Below are positions 24,962-33,494 of a stretch of DNA of 59,418 nt, in pieces (the first letter of the stretch is position 1; every line of letters begins with the position of its first letter). Source of the stretch: Flexilinea sp. (GTDB lineage: Bacteria > Chloroflexota > Anaerolineae > Anaerolineales > Anaerolineaceae); assembly GCA_017432685.1 (NCBI GenBank), contig JAFRIR010000066.1, positions 1 to 59,418 on the forward strand, in the 5' to 3' direction. The position numbers and the translations under genes are program-made. Under the pieces are notes generated by a model, which saw only the letters and a program-made list of their open reading frames with translations, had not been told where the DNA came from and did not search any database.

Positions 24962-26104
24962 TCAAAGACTTTTCGCCTTTTTCTTGTTTCTTGAATATTT
25001 TATCAAGCGAGTGGTTTCCTTGTTATATACATTGAAACGATCCGGTTTGATTTTCAGCAGCACTTCCTGGTCAATGTCATATTCGGCGATACCGATCTGC
25101 TTGAGCAGCAGTTCGTCACCACCTACGCGAACCGTCACCAGGGTTTCGGAACCGGCAGGTTGACCCGCATACACAATAGCAGTGATCGTGTTATCAGCTT
25201 CTTCTTCCGCAATCTTGATCTGTTCCGGACGGACACCGAGCACACAGTCAAACTCACCGGAAGGAATCTCTTCGTCTGTCCAGTCTTCCTTTGGATAATT
25301 GAAATCACCGAGGCTGCACTTCACGTTCATCACATCACCCTTCACGCAGGCTTTCCCGTTGATGAAATTGATGCGCGGGTTGCCGATGAAGTCCGCATTG
25401 CGCAGGTTATTCGGGTTCAGATAAAGATCCATAGGCTTGTCGACCTGGGAAAGCTTCCCGTTTTCAAACAGTGCGATCTTTGTGGACATGGTCAGAGCTT
25501 CCACCTGGTCATGGGTCACATAGATAATCGTCGTACCCAATTCCTTGTGCAGGCGCTTCAGCTCCGCGCGCATATCGGTACGCAATTTTGCGTCCAGGTT
25601 GGAAAGCGGTTCATCCAACAACAGCAATTCCGGAGAGGAAGCAATCGCACGGGCGATCGCCACACGCTGCTGCTGACCGCCGGAAAGCTCATTCGGATAG
25701 CGTTTTTCAAATTCAGCGATACGCATTCGTTCCAACGCATTGCGGACTGTCTTCTTTATCTCCTCAGAGGGCATCTTTTTGATCTTCAGTCCAAAAGCTA
25801 CATTGTCAAACACGGTCATATGCGGCCAGAGGGCATAGCTCTGGAACACCAGATTCAGGCCACGCTTCGATGGTTCCAGATAGAATGCTTCGTCACAATC
25901 GATCGCTTTTTTCCCGTTGATCAACATAACACCGCCCTGCGGACGTTCCAGTCCGGACACTACACGCAATGTTGTAGTTTTGCCACATCCAGATGGTCCC
26001 AACAGCGTCATGAAGTCGCCATCTTCAATGGTTAAATTTACATCATGCAGAACATGGTTTGTCCCGTAATATTTATCAATATGGATCAATTCAATTTTAC
26101 TCAT
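24962..26104 (-). CDS. ABC transporter ATP-binding protein (operon 2)
   Basis: This 380-residue importer ATPase has Walker A GPSGCGKTT, a Q-loop in VFQSYALWPHMTV, signature LSGGQQQR, Walker B LLLDEP with SNLD, and the switch histidine in YVTHDQVEA. A C-terminal TOBE domain follows (about residues 240-365), with LGVRPEQIKI. The enzyme belongs to the same importer class as the ATPase of operon 1. It is encoded 54 bp after the permease; that gap is filled largely by a heptamer array. Walker and switch residues are intact. Confidence 0.93.
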   Translation of the reverse strand: MSKIELIHIDKYYGTNHVLHDVNLTIEDGDFMTLLGPSGCGKTTTLRVVSGLERPQGGVMLINGKKAIDCDEAFYLEPSKRGLNLVFQSYALWPHMTVFDNVAFGLKIKKMPSEEIKKTVRNALERMRIAEFEKRYPNELSGGQQQRVAIARAIASSPELLLLDEPLSNLDAKLRTDMRAELKRLHKELGTTIIYVTHDQVEALTMSTKIALFENGKLSQVDKPMDLYLNPNNLRNADFIGNPRINFINGKACVKGDVMNVKCSLGDFNYPKEDWTDEEIPSGEFDCVLGVRPEQIKIAEEEADNTITAIVYAGQPAGSETLVTVRVGGDELLLKQIGIAEYDIDQEVLLKIKPDRFNVYNKETTRLIKYSRNKKKAKSL

Positions 26105-26129
26105 CTTAACCTACCGATTTAAATATCTG

Positions 26130-26157
26130 ATTTCATATTTCTTATTTCTTATTTCAA
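26130..26157. repeat. Heptamer tandem array (ATTTCTT-type, four units)
   Basis: ATTTCAT, ATTTCTT, ATTTCTT and ATTTCAA run without a gap on the plus strand. Read on the coding (minus) strand, the array begins one base after the permease stop codon, the same placement as the arrays behind the operon-1 binding protein and metH. Confidence 0.75.
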
Positions 26158-26158
26158 A

Positions 26159-27991
26159 CTATCCCCAGCTCTTGCCGATATCCGCACCGGTTGCCAGGTT
26201 GGACAGGATGTAGGAAAACAGCACGAACACCAGCACCACCACTGAGATCGCGTCCGCCATCTGCGGGAGCACTTCTTTACTGTAAACAAATGACAAATAA
26301 GAGAGCGTTCGAGTGGAAGGTGTCATAAACAGGATGATCAAATCCAGCTCCTTGGCGATACTGATGAAAACCAGCAGAAAACCGGAAAGAAAACCGCCCT
26401 TCGCCAAAGGGATAACGATCTGTCCCAGTCGGCGCCAGAAGCTGGCACCGGCAATGTCCGCAGCTTCTTCCAATTCGGTTGATATCTGCATCATGGTTGC
26501 AGTGCCGGAACGGCTGGCAAACGGGAAATGTTTAACGACCGTCGCCAGCAAAATGATTGTGAAAGTACCGTATAGGGATGGAATCGGGCCGATCCTGCGG
26601 CTGAACATTGCCAGATAAATGGCAGCGAAAGCAACGGCAGGCATCAGATAAGGGATGAACACCAGCTGTTCAACCAGTTTCCCGTACCACTTGCCGCGTC
26701 CGCGGGAGGTGATATACCCCAGCAAACAACCGCAGAAAGCAGTGATGACCGAACCAACGATCGTAAGCACGACCGTGTTTTTCAGGGAGGAGAAGAACTC
26801 AGGGTTCTTGAAAATACCCGGATAGTTGACCATATCACGGGGAGCGTCCTTCAGTTCACCGATCCAGTTATAGAGGGTAAGGTTATCCGCACCGTAACCG
26901 GCGCCGGTCCGTATCTGGAAGGTTTCCATTACCAGAATAAACATCGGAACAAACATGGCAAAAATCAGGAAAATTCCCAGGAAAACCATGATCGGGTAAC
27001 GGGCTCCGCCCAGCTTCATCATGGTGCTGTGACCACCCTTCCCACCGATCGTCTCATAGGATTTACGGGTACCGATGAAAGCCTGGTTCGCCCAAATGGT
27101 ACCGGATGCCATAAGGATAAGCAGGATCGCCATGCAGTAGCCTACGGTTGCCGAACCGGTGTTGATGAAGTCATGCATTTTGGTTGCCAGTGTATAATAA
27201 CTGATGCGCAGCCCCAGGTTGGCCGCCACACCATAAGTTCCGATAGATTTACTCAGTGTCATGATCGCAGAGGAAAGCACTGCCGGCATCACCAGCGGCA
27301 GCGTGATGGAGCGCAGGATATAAACCTTGCTGGCTCCCTGGATCTCCCCCATCTCTTCCAGTTCACTGTTGATGGAACGGAGCGAACCGGAGACCATGAT
27401 GTAGGTGAAGGCATAATAATGCAGCACCATACACAAGATAATGGCAATCGGTCCGTAAGCCAGCCAGTCCGGTATATTCAGCCCAAGCCCCTGCAGAAAA
27501 CCAGGCGATCCTCCCCTATTGTTCCGAAATACTGCCAGCCAGGCCATGGATTTGCACCAGGAAGGGATCATATAAGGGATCATAATGCCCAGTGTCAGCC
27601 AGCGTTTTCCGGGCAGGTCACTGCGGACCATCAGCCAGGCAAGTCCCGCGCCAAGCGGAACGGCGATAATGGTCACAAAGAAAGCAATCGTCAGGGAATG
27701 TACTAAAGGTGTGAAGAAATTCGCCTTGGCAAGCTTCCCGGTCAACAGGTATTTCCAATAATACAGTGTAAAATCACCGACCTGTGCACCGGGATCGGTT
27801 TTTTGAACCCGGCGCAATTCGCCGGCAGCAAGGACAAAGGTTGTCCGCAGCATTCGAATCAGGGGGACTGCAATGAGAAAAATCAACAGGACCAGTGAGA
27901 TGAACACGATCATGTTGAAAGGATTCGTTACAACATCCAGAAATTGATTCTTCAGCTTTTTCCATGAAAATGGCTTTTTCGTCTCTGCCAT
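26159..27991 (-). CDS. ABC transporter permease, fused two-domain type (operon 2)
   Basis: This protein of about 610 residues has roughly twelve transmembrane segments in two permease halves, each with an ATPase-contact loop: EMGEIQGASKVYILRSITLP in the first and EAADIAGASFWRRLGQIVIP in the second. It is about 60 residues longer than the operon-1 permease, mainly through a hydrophilic N-terminus and the periplasmic loop between the halves. The start is one of two adjacent ATG codons (27994 or 27991) behind GAGAGGTGA; I use the second. It is the first gene of its operon, and a LacI-type palindrome lies 38 bp upstream. Confidence 0.9.
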   Translation of the reverse strand: MAETKKPFSWKKLKNQFLDVVTNPFNMIVFISLVLLIFLIAVPLIRMLRTTFVLAAGELRRVQKTDPGAQVGDFTLYYWKYLLTGKLAKANFFTPLVHSLTIAFFVTIIAVPLGAGLAWLMVRSDLPGKRWLTLGIMIPYMIPSWCKSMAWLAVFRNNRGGSPGFLQGLGLNIPDWLAYGPIAIILCMVLHYYAFTYIMVSGSLRSINSELEEMGEIQGASKVYILRSITLPLVMPAVLSSAIMTLSKSIGTYGVAANLGLRISYYTLATKMHDFINTGSATVGYCMAILLILMASGTIWANQAFIGTRKSYETIGGKGGHSTMMKLGGARYPIMVFLGIFLIFAMFVPMFILVMETFQIRTGAGYGADNLTLYNWIGELKDAPRDMVNYPGIFKNPEFFSSLKNTVVLTIVGSVITAFCGCLLGYITSRGRGKWYGKLVEQLVFIPYLMPAVAFAAIYLAMFSRRIGPIPSLYGTFTIILLATVVKHFPFASRSGTATMMQISTELEEAADIAGASFWRRLGQIVIPLAKGGFLSGFLLVFISIAKELDLIILFMTPSTRTLSYLSFVYSKEVLPQMADAISVVVLVFVLFSYILSNLATGADIGKSWG

Positions 27992-28028
27992 CATTCACCT
28001 CTCAATTCAGGTGTCTGTAAAGATTAAA

Positions 28029-28044
28029 CCGAAAACGTTTTCGG
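28029..28044. promoter_or_regulatory. LacI-family operator before ABC operon 2
   Basis: CCGAAAACGTTTTCGG is a perfect 16-bp palindrome with the central CG and A/T-rich arms typical of LacI/CcpA-family operators. It lies 38 bp upstream of the permease start. The 14-bp core CGAAAACGTTTTCG occurs once more, at 31986-31999. Confidence 0.75.
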
Positions 28045-28153
28045 AATTGATTATTAAATATTTTAAGGGTATCTGGGTTGTTTGTCAACCCAATTGCACC
28101 CATAATCTCAGAGAGTATAGAGCAATGTAATATAAAAGTCATGACGATTTATA

Positions 28154-29692
28154 CTACGCTCCGATCATATTGTCATAAGCCAGCTTGACCTTACCATAGT
28201 TTCCATCACGATCAAGGGCAATGCCGCGGCCGACACCGTCCACCACCTGCAGATTCAATCCGCGCGATTCGATCATCTCATCCAGCTCTTCCAGCAGTGC
28301 CGGCGCGGAACCTGGCTCTGTGCTGCGGCCGTCAAAGATAACATGGAGATAAACCTCCGGAAGATCCTTCGCCATTTCCGCAACCGCCAGAGGATAGTAG
28401 ATGGAGCCATGAGAGGATTTTTTGGTCAGCAAACCGATCAAATGAAGGGCGCAGCCTTTTTCTTTTGCATGGGCGATAGACTTCAGCAGCACCGGATTTT
28501 CCATGAAAGAACCATCCGCGATAGCACTGTCCAGACGGATATCATCCTGAGGCACCACCCGTCCGGCGCCAATGTTTGAGTGACCGGCTTCCGAGTTGCC
28601 GGGTTTACCTTCACCCAGACCCACATAACCACCGGAGGCATGCAGGGAAGACCATGCTTCCGATTCCAGCAGGTGATCCCAGTAGGGTGTATCTCCGAGG
28701 AAGATCGCATCATTGTCCGTTTTGTCGCCGAAACCCCAGCCGTCGCAGATGATCAGCAGCATCTTCCGGTCTTTGCCGAAATCATGCCCGCTGCAAAGCA
28801 CTTTTCCATCCATCTCCGCCGGCTGGTCGATTTCCATCACGTTCAGGACCGTCGGGGCAATATCCTTCAGGGAACCGTCTTTCAGTGTTATCGGAGCATT
28901 GTTTTCCGGATCGATCATGATAAACGCTACCAGGTTGGAGGTATGTGCCACATGCGGCTTGCCTTTGTCGGTATGCAGCACCTCGATGTTGCCATGATCG
29001 GCTGTGATGGCAACCACATATCCCGCTTTTTTTGCAGCGGTAACGACCTTTTCCAGTGCACGGCTCACATGGCCGGCTGCTTCGATCTTGGCGGCATCGT
29101 TTGCGGTATGACCGATCACATCCCCATTAGCAAAATTCGTTACAATAAAATCATATTTTCCCAGCGCGTCAACGACTTTGTCCGCCACCTCAGGCAGGGA
29201 TAGCTCCGGTTTGGTGTCAAACGGAACTCCCTTCAGCGAAGGAACACAGGTATCAGTCTCACCGGGGAACGGTTGATTTTCCCCACCGTTCAGGAAAAAA
29301 GTCACATGCGCAAATTTTTCGGATTCCGAACAATGGAACTGTGTCTTTCCGGCTTTGCTCAAGACTTCCGCCAGCGGCATCTTCACGTGAGACGGGCCGA
29401 AAACGACCGGCAAATCCTTGAATTTTTCATGATAAAGTGTCAGGATGGAAAAATCCAGATTCTTCAGCGCTTTCCGCTCAACCTTATCAAAATCCGGATC
29501 GGTGAACATTTCGGTCAGTTCGATCTCACGCTCACCGCGGCGGCAGCAGAACACTACATTGTCACCATCGTGAATACAGCCGGTTCCGAGTGTGATCGGG
29601 TTCAGCGAATAATCAATTTCCCCTTTATCATAGGATCGGCGAACCAGTTTCGCCAGCTCTGTACCGCCGTGTGTCTTTTTCATTTCAATCAT
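28154..29692 (-). CDS. Circularly permuted cofactor-independent phosphoglycerate mutase (iPGM)
   Basis: This 512-residue alkaline-phosphatase-superfamily enzyme carries all iPGM motifs in swapped order. Residues about 10-300 match the second half of GpmI: RxxR at Arg52 and Arg55, SEKFAHVTFFLNGG with Lys126, NFANGDVIGH with Asp191 and His195, TADHGN with Asp232 and His233, PHVAH with His250, then DIAPT. Residues about 310-512 match the first half: CDGWG with Asp317, GNSEAGH with nucleophile Ser367, IGAGRVV, a histidine at 428, DGRSTEP with Arg456, and GRGIALDRD. The aspartate of the family motif GRDT is Ser457. ATG 29692 follows GGGAGG and overlaps the HAD 3 stop. It should interconvert 2- and 3-phosphoglycerate, or act on a related phosphoester. 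Confidence 0.9.
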   Translation of the reverse strand: MIEMKKTHGGTELAKLVRRSYDKGEIDYSLNPITLGTGCIHDGDNVVFCCRRGEREIELTEMFTDPDFDKVERKALKNLDFSILTLYHEKFKDLPVVFGPSHVKMPLAEVLSKAGKTQFHCSESEKFAHVTFFLNGGENQPFPGETDTCVPSLKGVPFDTKPELSLPEVADKVVDALGKYDFIVTNFANGDVIGHTANDAAKIEAAGHVSRALEKVVTAAKKAGYVVAITADHGNIEVLHTDKGKPHVAHTSNLVAFIMIDPENNAPITLKDGSLKDIAPTVLNVMEIDQPAEMDGKVLCSGHDFGKDRKMLLIICDGWGFGDKTDNDAIFLGDTPYWDHLLESEAWSSLHASGGYVGLGEGKPGNSEAGHSNIGAGRVVPQDDIRLDSAIADGSFMENPVLLKSIAHAKEKGCALHLIGLLTKKSSHGSIYYPLAVAEMAKDLPEVYLHVIFDGRSTEPGSAPALLEELDEMIESRGLNLQVVDGVGRGIALDRDGNYGKVKLAYDNMIGA

Positions 29693-30476
29693 TTTTCTCA
29701 CCTCCCGGCCATGCCGCCTCAGGCGGGATCATTGCCGTTGTATTGACTTTACCCGGTTCCGGGAACAAGTCCAGCAGCTGCGGGAAAGCGAAGATCACGC
29801 AGTCAGGACGGTTTTCCGAATTTAATGTATATTTTTTCGCTCCCCATTTTGCCGCAATGGTCATTCCCATGTTGACTGCCTTTGCACCGATAATATCCCG
29901 GTCCAGATTATCACCCAGAAAAGCGCTGTTCTCTGCGGGAATCCCGACTTCATCCAATGCATAATAGTAGATCGCCGGTCCCGGTTTGCGGACGTAACAG
30001 ACCGAAGACTGCTGAACAGTTTTGAAATAGGGCCGCAGCCTGTCTTCATCCAGCCATTCATCGATCTCTTTTGTCCCAACCAGGTCGGAGATGATCCCGA
30101 CCGCATAACCCCGGCGGTTCAGCTCTTTCACCGTCTCGATCCCGCCATCCACCACAACCCGACGGCCTTTGGTTCGCCTGTATTGATAGGTTAGTTCACC
30201 GGCATATTTCCGGATACGTTCCGGATCCCGGTCGTAAGCCAGCCAGCGGCCCCAGAGGACCTGTTCCGGAGCTTCACAATAATATTTCAGCGCCCATTCA
30301 CGGTAAACATCATAACGGGGAGAGATCACTTCATCATAAAACTTTTCCGCATCTTCATCCGTGCCGCACATTTCTGCGATCTTCCGTTTCGCATCCAGAA
30401 TATATTCCTTTTCCTTCCTTATGATCCGGAAAGTATCGCCCAGATCCAGATAAATAGCCCGAATATCTGTATTCAT
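29685..30476 (-). CDS. HAD-family hydrolase (HAD 3)
   Basis: This 263-residue HAD-superfamily protein has motif I YLDLGDTF (nucleophile Asp, second catalytic position Gly), a helical cap up to about residue 90, motif II GIISD, the motif III lysine in VRKPGPAIYYY, and motif IV GDNLDRDI. A conserved GRRVVVDGG segment before motif II is also present in HAD 2. It probably removes phosphate from a small metabolite. Its ATG overlaps the stop of HAD 2 by one base (TGATG), and its own stop overlaps the start of the permuted mutase gene, so all four genes of this operon are translationally coupled. Confidence 0.88.
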   Translation of the reverse strand: MNTDIRAIYLDLGDTFRIIRKEKEYILDAKRKIAEMCGTDEDAEKFYDEVISPRYDVYREWALKYYCEAPEQVLWGRWLAYDRDPERIRKYAGELTYQYRRTKGRRVVVDGGIETVKELNRRGYAVGIISDLVGTKEIDEWLDEDRLRPYFKTVQQSSVCYVRKPGPAIYYYALDEVGIPAENSAFLGDNLDRDIIGAKAVNMGMTIAAKWGAKKYTLNSENRPDCVIFAFPQLLDLFPEPGKVNTTAMIPPEAAWPGGEKND

Positions 30477-31210
30477 CAGGCCTCCTTTGGCGGGAACAGC
30501 GGCAGCAGCTCGCGAAAATCATTAATGACAGCATCCGGTGGGTTTTCCCCATTCGGATCCACCGGATGTTTCTTTTCCGGAGAATTGTAAATCACGTTAT
30601 AAGCGATCCCGGCTTCCCGGGCACCTTCGATATCTCTCCCCTGGTTATCAGCAACCGATGCTATCTGTTCACAGGGTACGCCCAGATCCCGGCTGCTGAC
30701 CCGGTAAATTTCCGCATCCGGTTTTCGCAGACCGCATTCCGGGGAAAGAATCACAGAGGAGAAAAGCTCCCGCAAGTTGTCATCATCCAGCCAATCGTAA
30801 ACTTCCGTTTCCCCGATGAGGTTGCTGATGATCCCGAGCTTATATCCTCTTTTGTAAAGTTCGCGCAGCACCTCTTTCCCATGCTCCACAACGACCCGGC
30901 GTCCCTTTGACTGGCGATATTCATAGGATAATTTATGACGGTTTGTAAAAATCAGGTCATGCGGATAATCGAAGAGCAGCCACTTGCACCAGAGCTCTTC
31001 GTCGTTAGACTCCTTGTTTTCGCGTAAAGCCCATTCGCGGTATTTTTCGTAACGCTCTTCCACCAGCCCATAAAATTCTTCAAAAGGCAGGTCCGTCCCG
31101 GCCAATTCAGCCATATGGATCCTGCCCTGCTTCATCCATTCTTCATCCTTCAATGCAATCCGAAGGGTTCCGCCTAAATCAAATACGATGGCAGTGATGT
31201 TTTCGTTCAT
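30476..31210 (-). CDS. HAD-family hydrolase (HAD 2)
   Basis: This 244-residue HAD-superfamily protein begins with FDLGGTLRIAL (motif I, nucleophile Asp, Gly at the second position). It has the cap domain, GRRVVVEHG, motif II GIISN, the motif III lysine in LRKPDAEIYRV, and a motif IV altered to ADNQGRD where HAD 1, 3 and 4 have GDN or GDT. That change may alter metal binding and activity. Its start overlaps the HAD 1 stop in ATGA. The protein is clearly a tandem duplicate of its neighbours, but the copies are well diverged, so they may act on different phosphoesters. Confidence 0.88.
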   Translation of the reverse strand: MNENITAIVFDLGGTLRIALKDEEWMKQGRIHMAELAGTDLPFEEFYGLVEERYEKYREWALRENKESNDEELWCKWLLFDYPHDLIFTNRHKLSYEYRQSKGRRVVVEHGKEVLRELYKRGYKLGIISNLIGETEVYDWLDDDNLRELFSSVILSPECGLRKPDAEIYRVSSRDLGVPCEQIASVADNQGRDIEGAREAGIAYNVIYNSPEKKHPVDPNGENPPDAVINDFRELLPLFPPKEA

Positions 31211-31953
31211 GCCTGCTTTCCTTTCCGATCCGGCAGGATCGTGAGCAAATCAGAAAGTTTCGTGATGACATAATCAGGAATAAATTCCTTGCCGGTGGCT
31301 TTTTCGCGGTTCAGCGTATCCGGTTCATCGATCCGAATCATCAAACCGAACCCGGCTGCCTGGGTTCCTTCTACATCACGAACGGGATTGTCACCAACAT
31401 ATGCGCAATTTTCCGGTTTTGTACCGATACAACGACAGGCAAGATAATAGATCTCGGGATTCGGTTTGCGCAGCCGGACCTTGGAGGAAAGGATGGTTGT
31501 CTTGAAATAACGAGCTACATGATCTGTCACCATCCAATCCGGGATCTCGGTTTCCGTCACGGTGTTGGCAATGATCCCCATAGTATAGCCCATGCGGTCG
31601 AGCCCTTCCAGCGTCTCACGGACATCCGGACGTGCGACCCTTCTGCCGTCATGATCACGCCACAAGCGTGTCAGCCGGCTGGCATGTGAAGCAATCAGCT
31701 CCGGATCATAATCCGGCAGCATATACTGCATCCACAATTCCATCTCAGAGCAATCGAGCAAAGAAGACTTTGCAAGCTTGCGGTAAGCCTTCCAGCGGTC
31801 TTCCAGTTTAGCAAAGAATTCGTCATGTGATTCTTTCGTCTCTGTGAGTTTCATCAATTCAGCTTCAGCTGCTTCAATGAACGGCTTATCCGGAAGAACG
31901 ATCCGCAATGTGTTTCCGACATCAAAAAAAACTGTTTGAATATCTTTGTTCAT
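31207..31953 (-). CDS. HAD-family hydrolase (HAD 1)
   Basis: This 248-residue HAD-superfamily protein opens with FFDVGNTLRIVL (motif I, nucleophile Asp, Gly at the second catalytic position). It then has a helical cap (about residues 15-95), the GRRVARPD segment, motif II GIIAN, the motif III lysine in RLRKPNPEIYYL, and motif IV GDNPVRDV. DxGN-type motif I occurs in known sugar-phosphate phosphatases such as YihX. It is the first gene of the four-gene operon. A LacI-type operator lies 33 bp upstream of its start. Confidence 0.88.
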   Translation of the reverse strand: MNKDIQTVFFDVGNTLRIVLPDKPFIEAAEAELMKLTETKESHDEFFAKLEDRWKAYRKLAKSSLLDCSEMELWMQYMLPDYDPELIASHASRLTRLWRDHDGRRVARPDVRETLEGLDRMGYTMGIIANTVTETEIPDWMVTDHVARYFKTTILSSKVRLRKPNPEIYYLACRCIGTKPENCAYVGDNPVRDVEGTQAAGFGLMIRIDEPDTLNREKATGKEFIPDYVITKLSDLLTILPDRKGKQA

Positions 31954-31985
31954 AAAACCTCCGCGATGGTGTTCAACTTCACTTC

Positions 31986-31999
31986 CGAAAACGTTTTCG
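31986..31999. promoter_or_regulatory. LacI-family operator before the HAD-mutase operon
   Basis: CGAAAACGTTTTCG is a 14-bp palindrome identical to the core at 28030-28043. It sits 33 bp upstream of the HAD 1 start codon, a similar distance to that of the other copy from the permease. No LacI-family gene is encoded in the window. Confidence 0.75.
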
Positions 32000-32134
32000 A
32001 AAGTAATTCTTATATTTTAAAACACCTTTCAATTCCTGTCAACAGTGAAAATGAAAGAAAAAATTATTAATTGATATCGGATCACAATCTTTGTACTGAT
32101 TTTCACGCTAAAAAAAGAACTGATGCACTTGTAT

Positions 32135-33430
32135 TTATGCGGACCGATCGCCCTCATGATAAGCATTGGTATGTACATCAATGAACTGAGCTTTCAGTTT
32201 ATCATAGAGGATGCGCTGGCTGGAGTATAATCCGGAATAACCGGAAAAAACGTAGCTCAGGCCGCATGCAAACGCGTAAAAGAGCATTCCTTCTGCACCA
32301 AACAGCTCAATCGCCAGGAAAATGGAAGCGAGCGGACAATTGACCGCTCCGCAGAAAACCGTGATTAGGCCCACAGCCGCAGCGAAACCCGCAGGCATTC
32401 CCAGCAGCGGTCCCACAACGCAGCCGAAAGTGGCACCAATGAAGAAACTCGGTACCACTTCACCGCCTTTGAAACCGACAGCAAGTGTTATGGCGGTAAA
32501 AACCATCTTCCAGAGGAAGGCAGTCGAAACCGCTGAACCCTCTTCGATCGCATACCTGATGAGCCCCATGCCCGCTCCATTGTAGTCATTGCCAAGCAGC
32601 AGCGTCAGTATAAGGATGACTGCACCGCCGGAAAAAGCTCTGCCCCATGGGTTTTTTAGCAGTTTTTCCATGTTTTGTTCCGTGAAATGAAGGATCCCGC
32701 AGAAAACAGCCGAAAGTGTTCCTCCCAGAACAGCGAGAATTGCCACGCGCAGCAGCATCACAATGCTGAGTTGAGGCACGGAAACAGTAAAGCGTTCAGG
32801 AGTGATCCCGAGCAGAAGTGCAACGCCATAAGCGGTCAGCGATGCGATGAAACATGGAATAAACGCCGCGTGATAGATCAAACCGACACTGATCACTTCC
32901 AGTGAAAAAACTGCAGCGCCCAACGGTGTACCGAACAGAGCTGAAAAAAAGGCCGCCATCCCAATCATGGTTGCGGTCCGCAAATCCCGATCATCCAGCT
33001 TCAGCAGCCTGCCGATGTTATAGCCGATCCCACCGCCCATCTGAAGCGCAGCCCCTTCCCGTCCGGCCGAGCCGCCGGCCAGATGGGTCAGCACCGTTGT
33101 CAGGAAGATCGCGGGTATCAGTGAAAGGGAGACACCTTTGCCGCCCTGGATCTCCTGCAGAATATTGTTGGTACCCTGACCTTCCGTACGGAATAAGCGG
33201 TACAGGGCAACTGCCAGCATCCCGGCGACCGGCAGCGTATAAATCACCCACGGGTAAACTTCGCGGAACATGTTGGCACGGGAAACGCCATAATGAAAAG
33301 CGGAACCCAGAAGTCCACAAAGCAAACCGACAACAAGCGAAACCATTAACCACTTCGCCATCGCTCGGGCATAAAGCAGCAAATGTTGTGCATATTTCCT
33401 GATTTTTCCCATAAAAGCCTCAAATTTCAA
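32135..33430 (-). CDS. CLC-family anion channel/transporter with altered filter
   Basis: This 431-residue membrane protein has about ten to twelve helices and CLC hallmarks: GGSAGREGAALQ containing the gating glutamate, GTPLGAAVFSLEV, and GGEVVPSFF late in the sequence. The first selectivity segment, GSGIP in chloride-type CLCs, reads GTNNI, and GREGP reads GREGA. These positions coordinate the anion, so chloride specificity is doubtful; a fluoride-type or other CLC branch is possible. No C-terminal CBS domains are present. The gene stands alone, leftward, between the HAD operon and an ABC exporter pair, and its relation to them is unknown. Confidence 0.85.
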   Translation of the reverse strand: MKFEAFMGKIRKYAQHLLLYARAMAKWLMVSLVVGLLCGLLGSAFHYGVSRANMFREVYPWVIYTLPVAGMLAVALYRLFRTEGQGTNNILQEIQGGKGVSLSLIPAIFLTTVLTHLAGGSAGREGAALQMGGGIGYNIGRLLKLDDRDLRTATMIGMAAFFSALFGTPLGAAVFSLEVISVGLIYHAAFIPCFIASLTAYGVALLLGITPERFTVSVPQLSIVMLLRVAILAVLGGTLSAVFCGILHFTEQNMEKLLKNPWGRAFSGGAVILILTLLLGNDYNGAGMGLIRYAIEEGSAVSTAFLWKMVFTAITLAVGFKGGEVVPSFFIGATFGCVVGPLLGMPAGFAAAVGLITVFCGAVNCPLASIFLAIELFGAEGMLFYAFACGLSYVFSGYSGLYSSQRILYDKLKAQFIDVHTNAYHEGDRSA

Positions 33431-33494
33431 CCGCGGTTATTATAGGCATGTTTCTGGAAAAAATCAAGTTAAATGGTAACTGTTCAGAAACTGA

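Noticed and set aside
28154-29692. Permuted iPGM as an artefact of two fused fragments or a frameshift
   Set aside because: The frame is continuous, the linker is in frame, both halves have intact motifs, and the gene overlaps its neighbour in the usual way.
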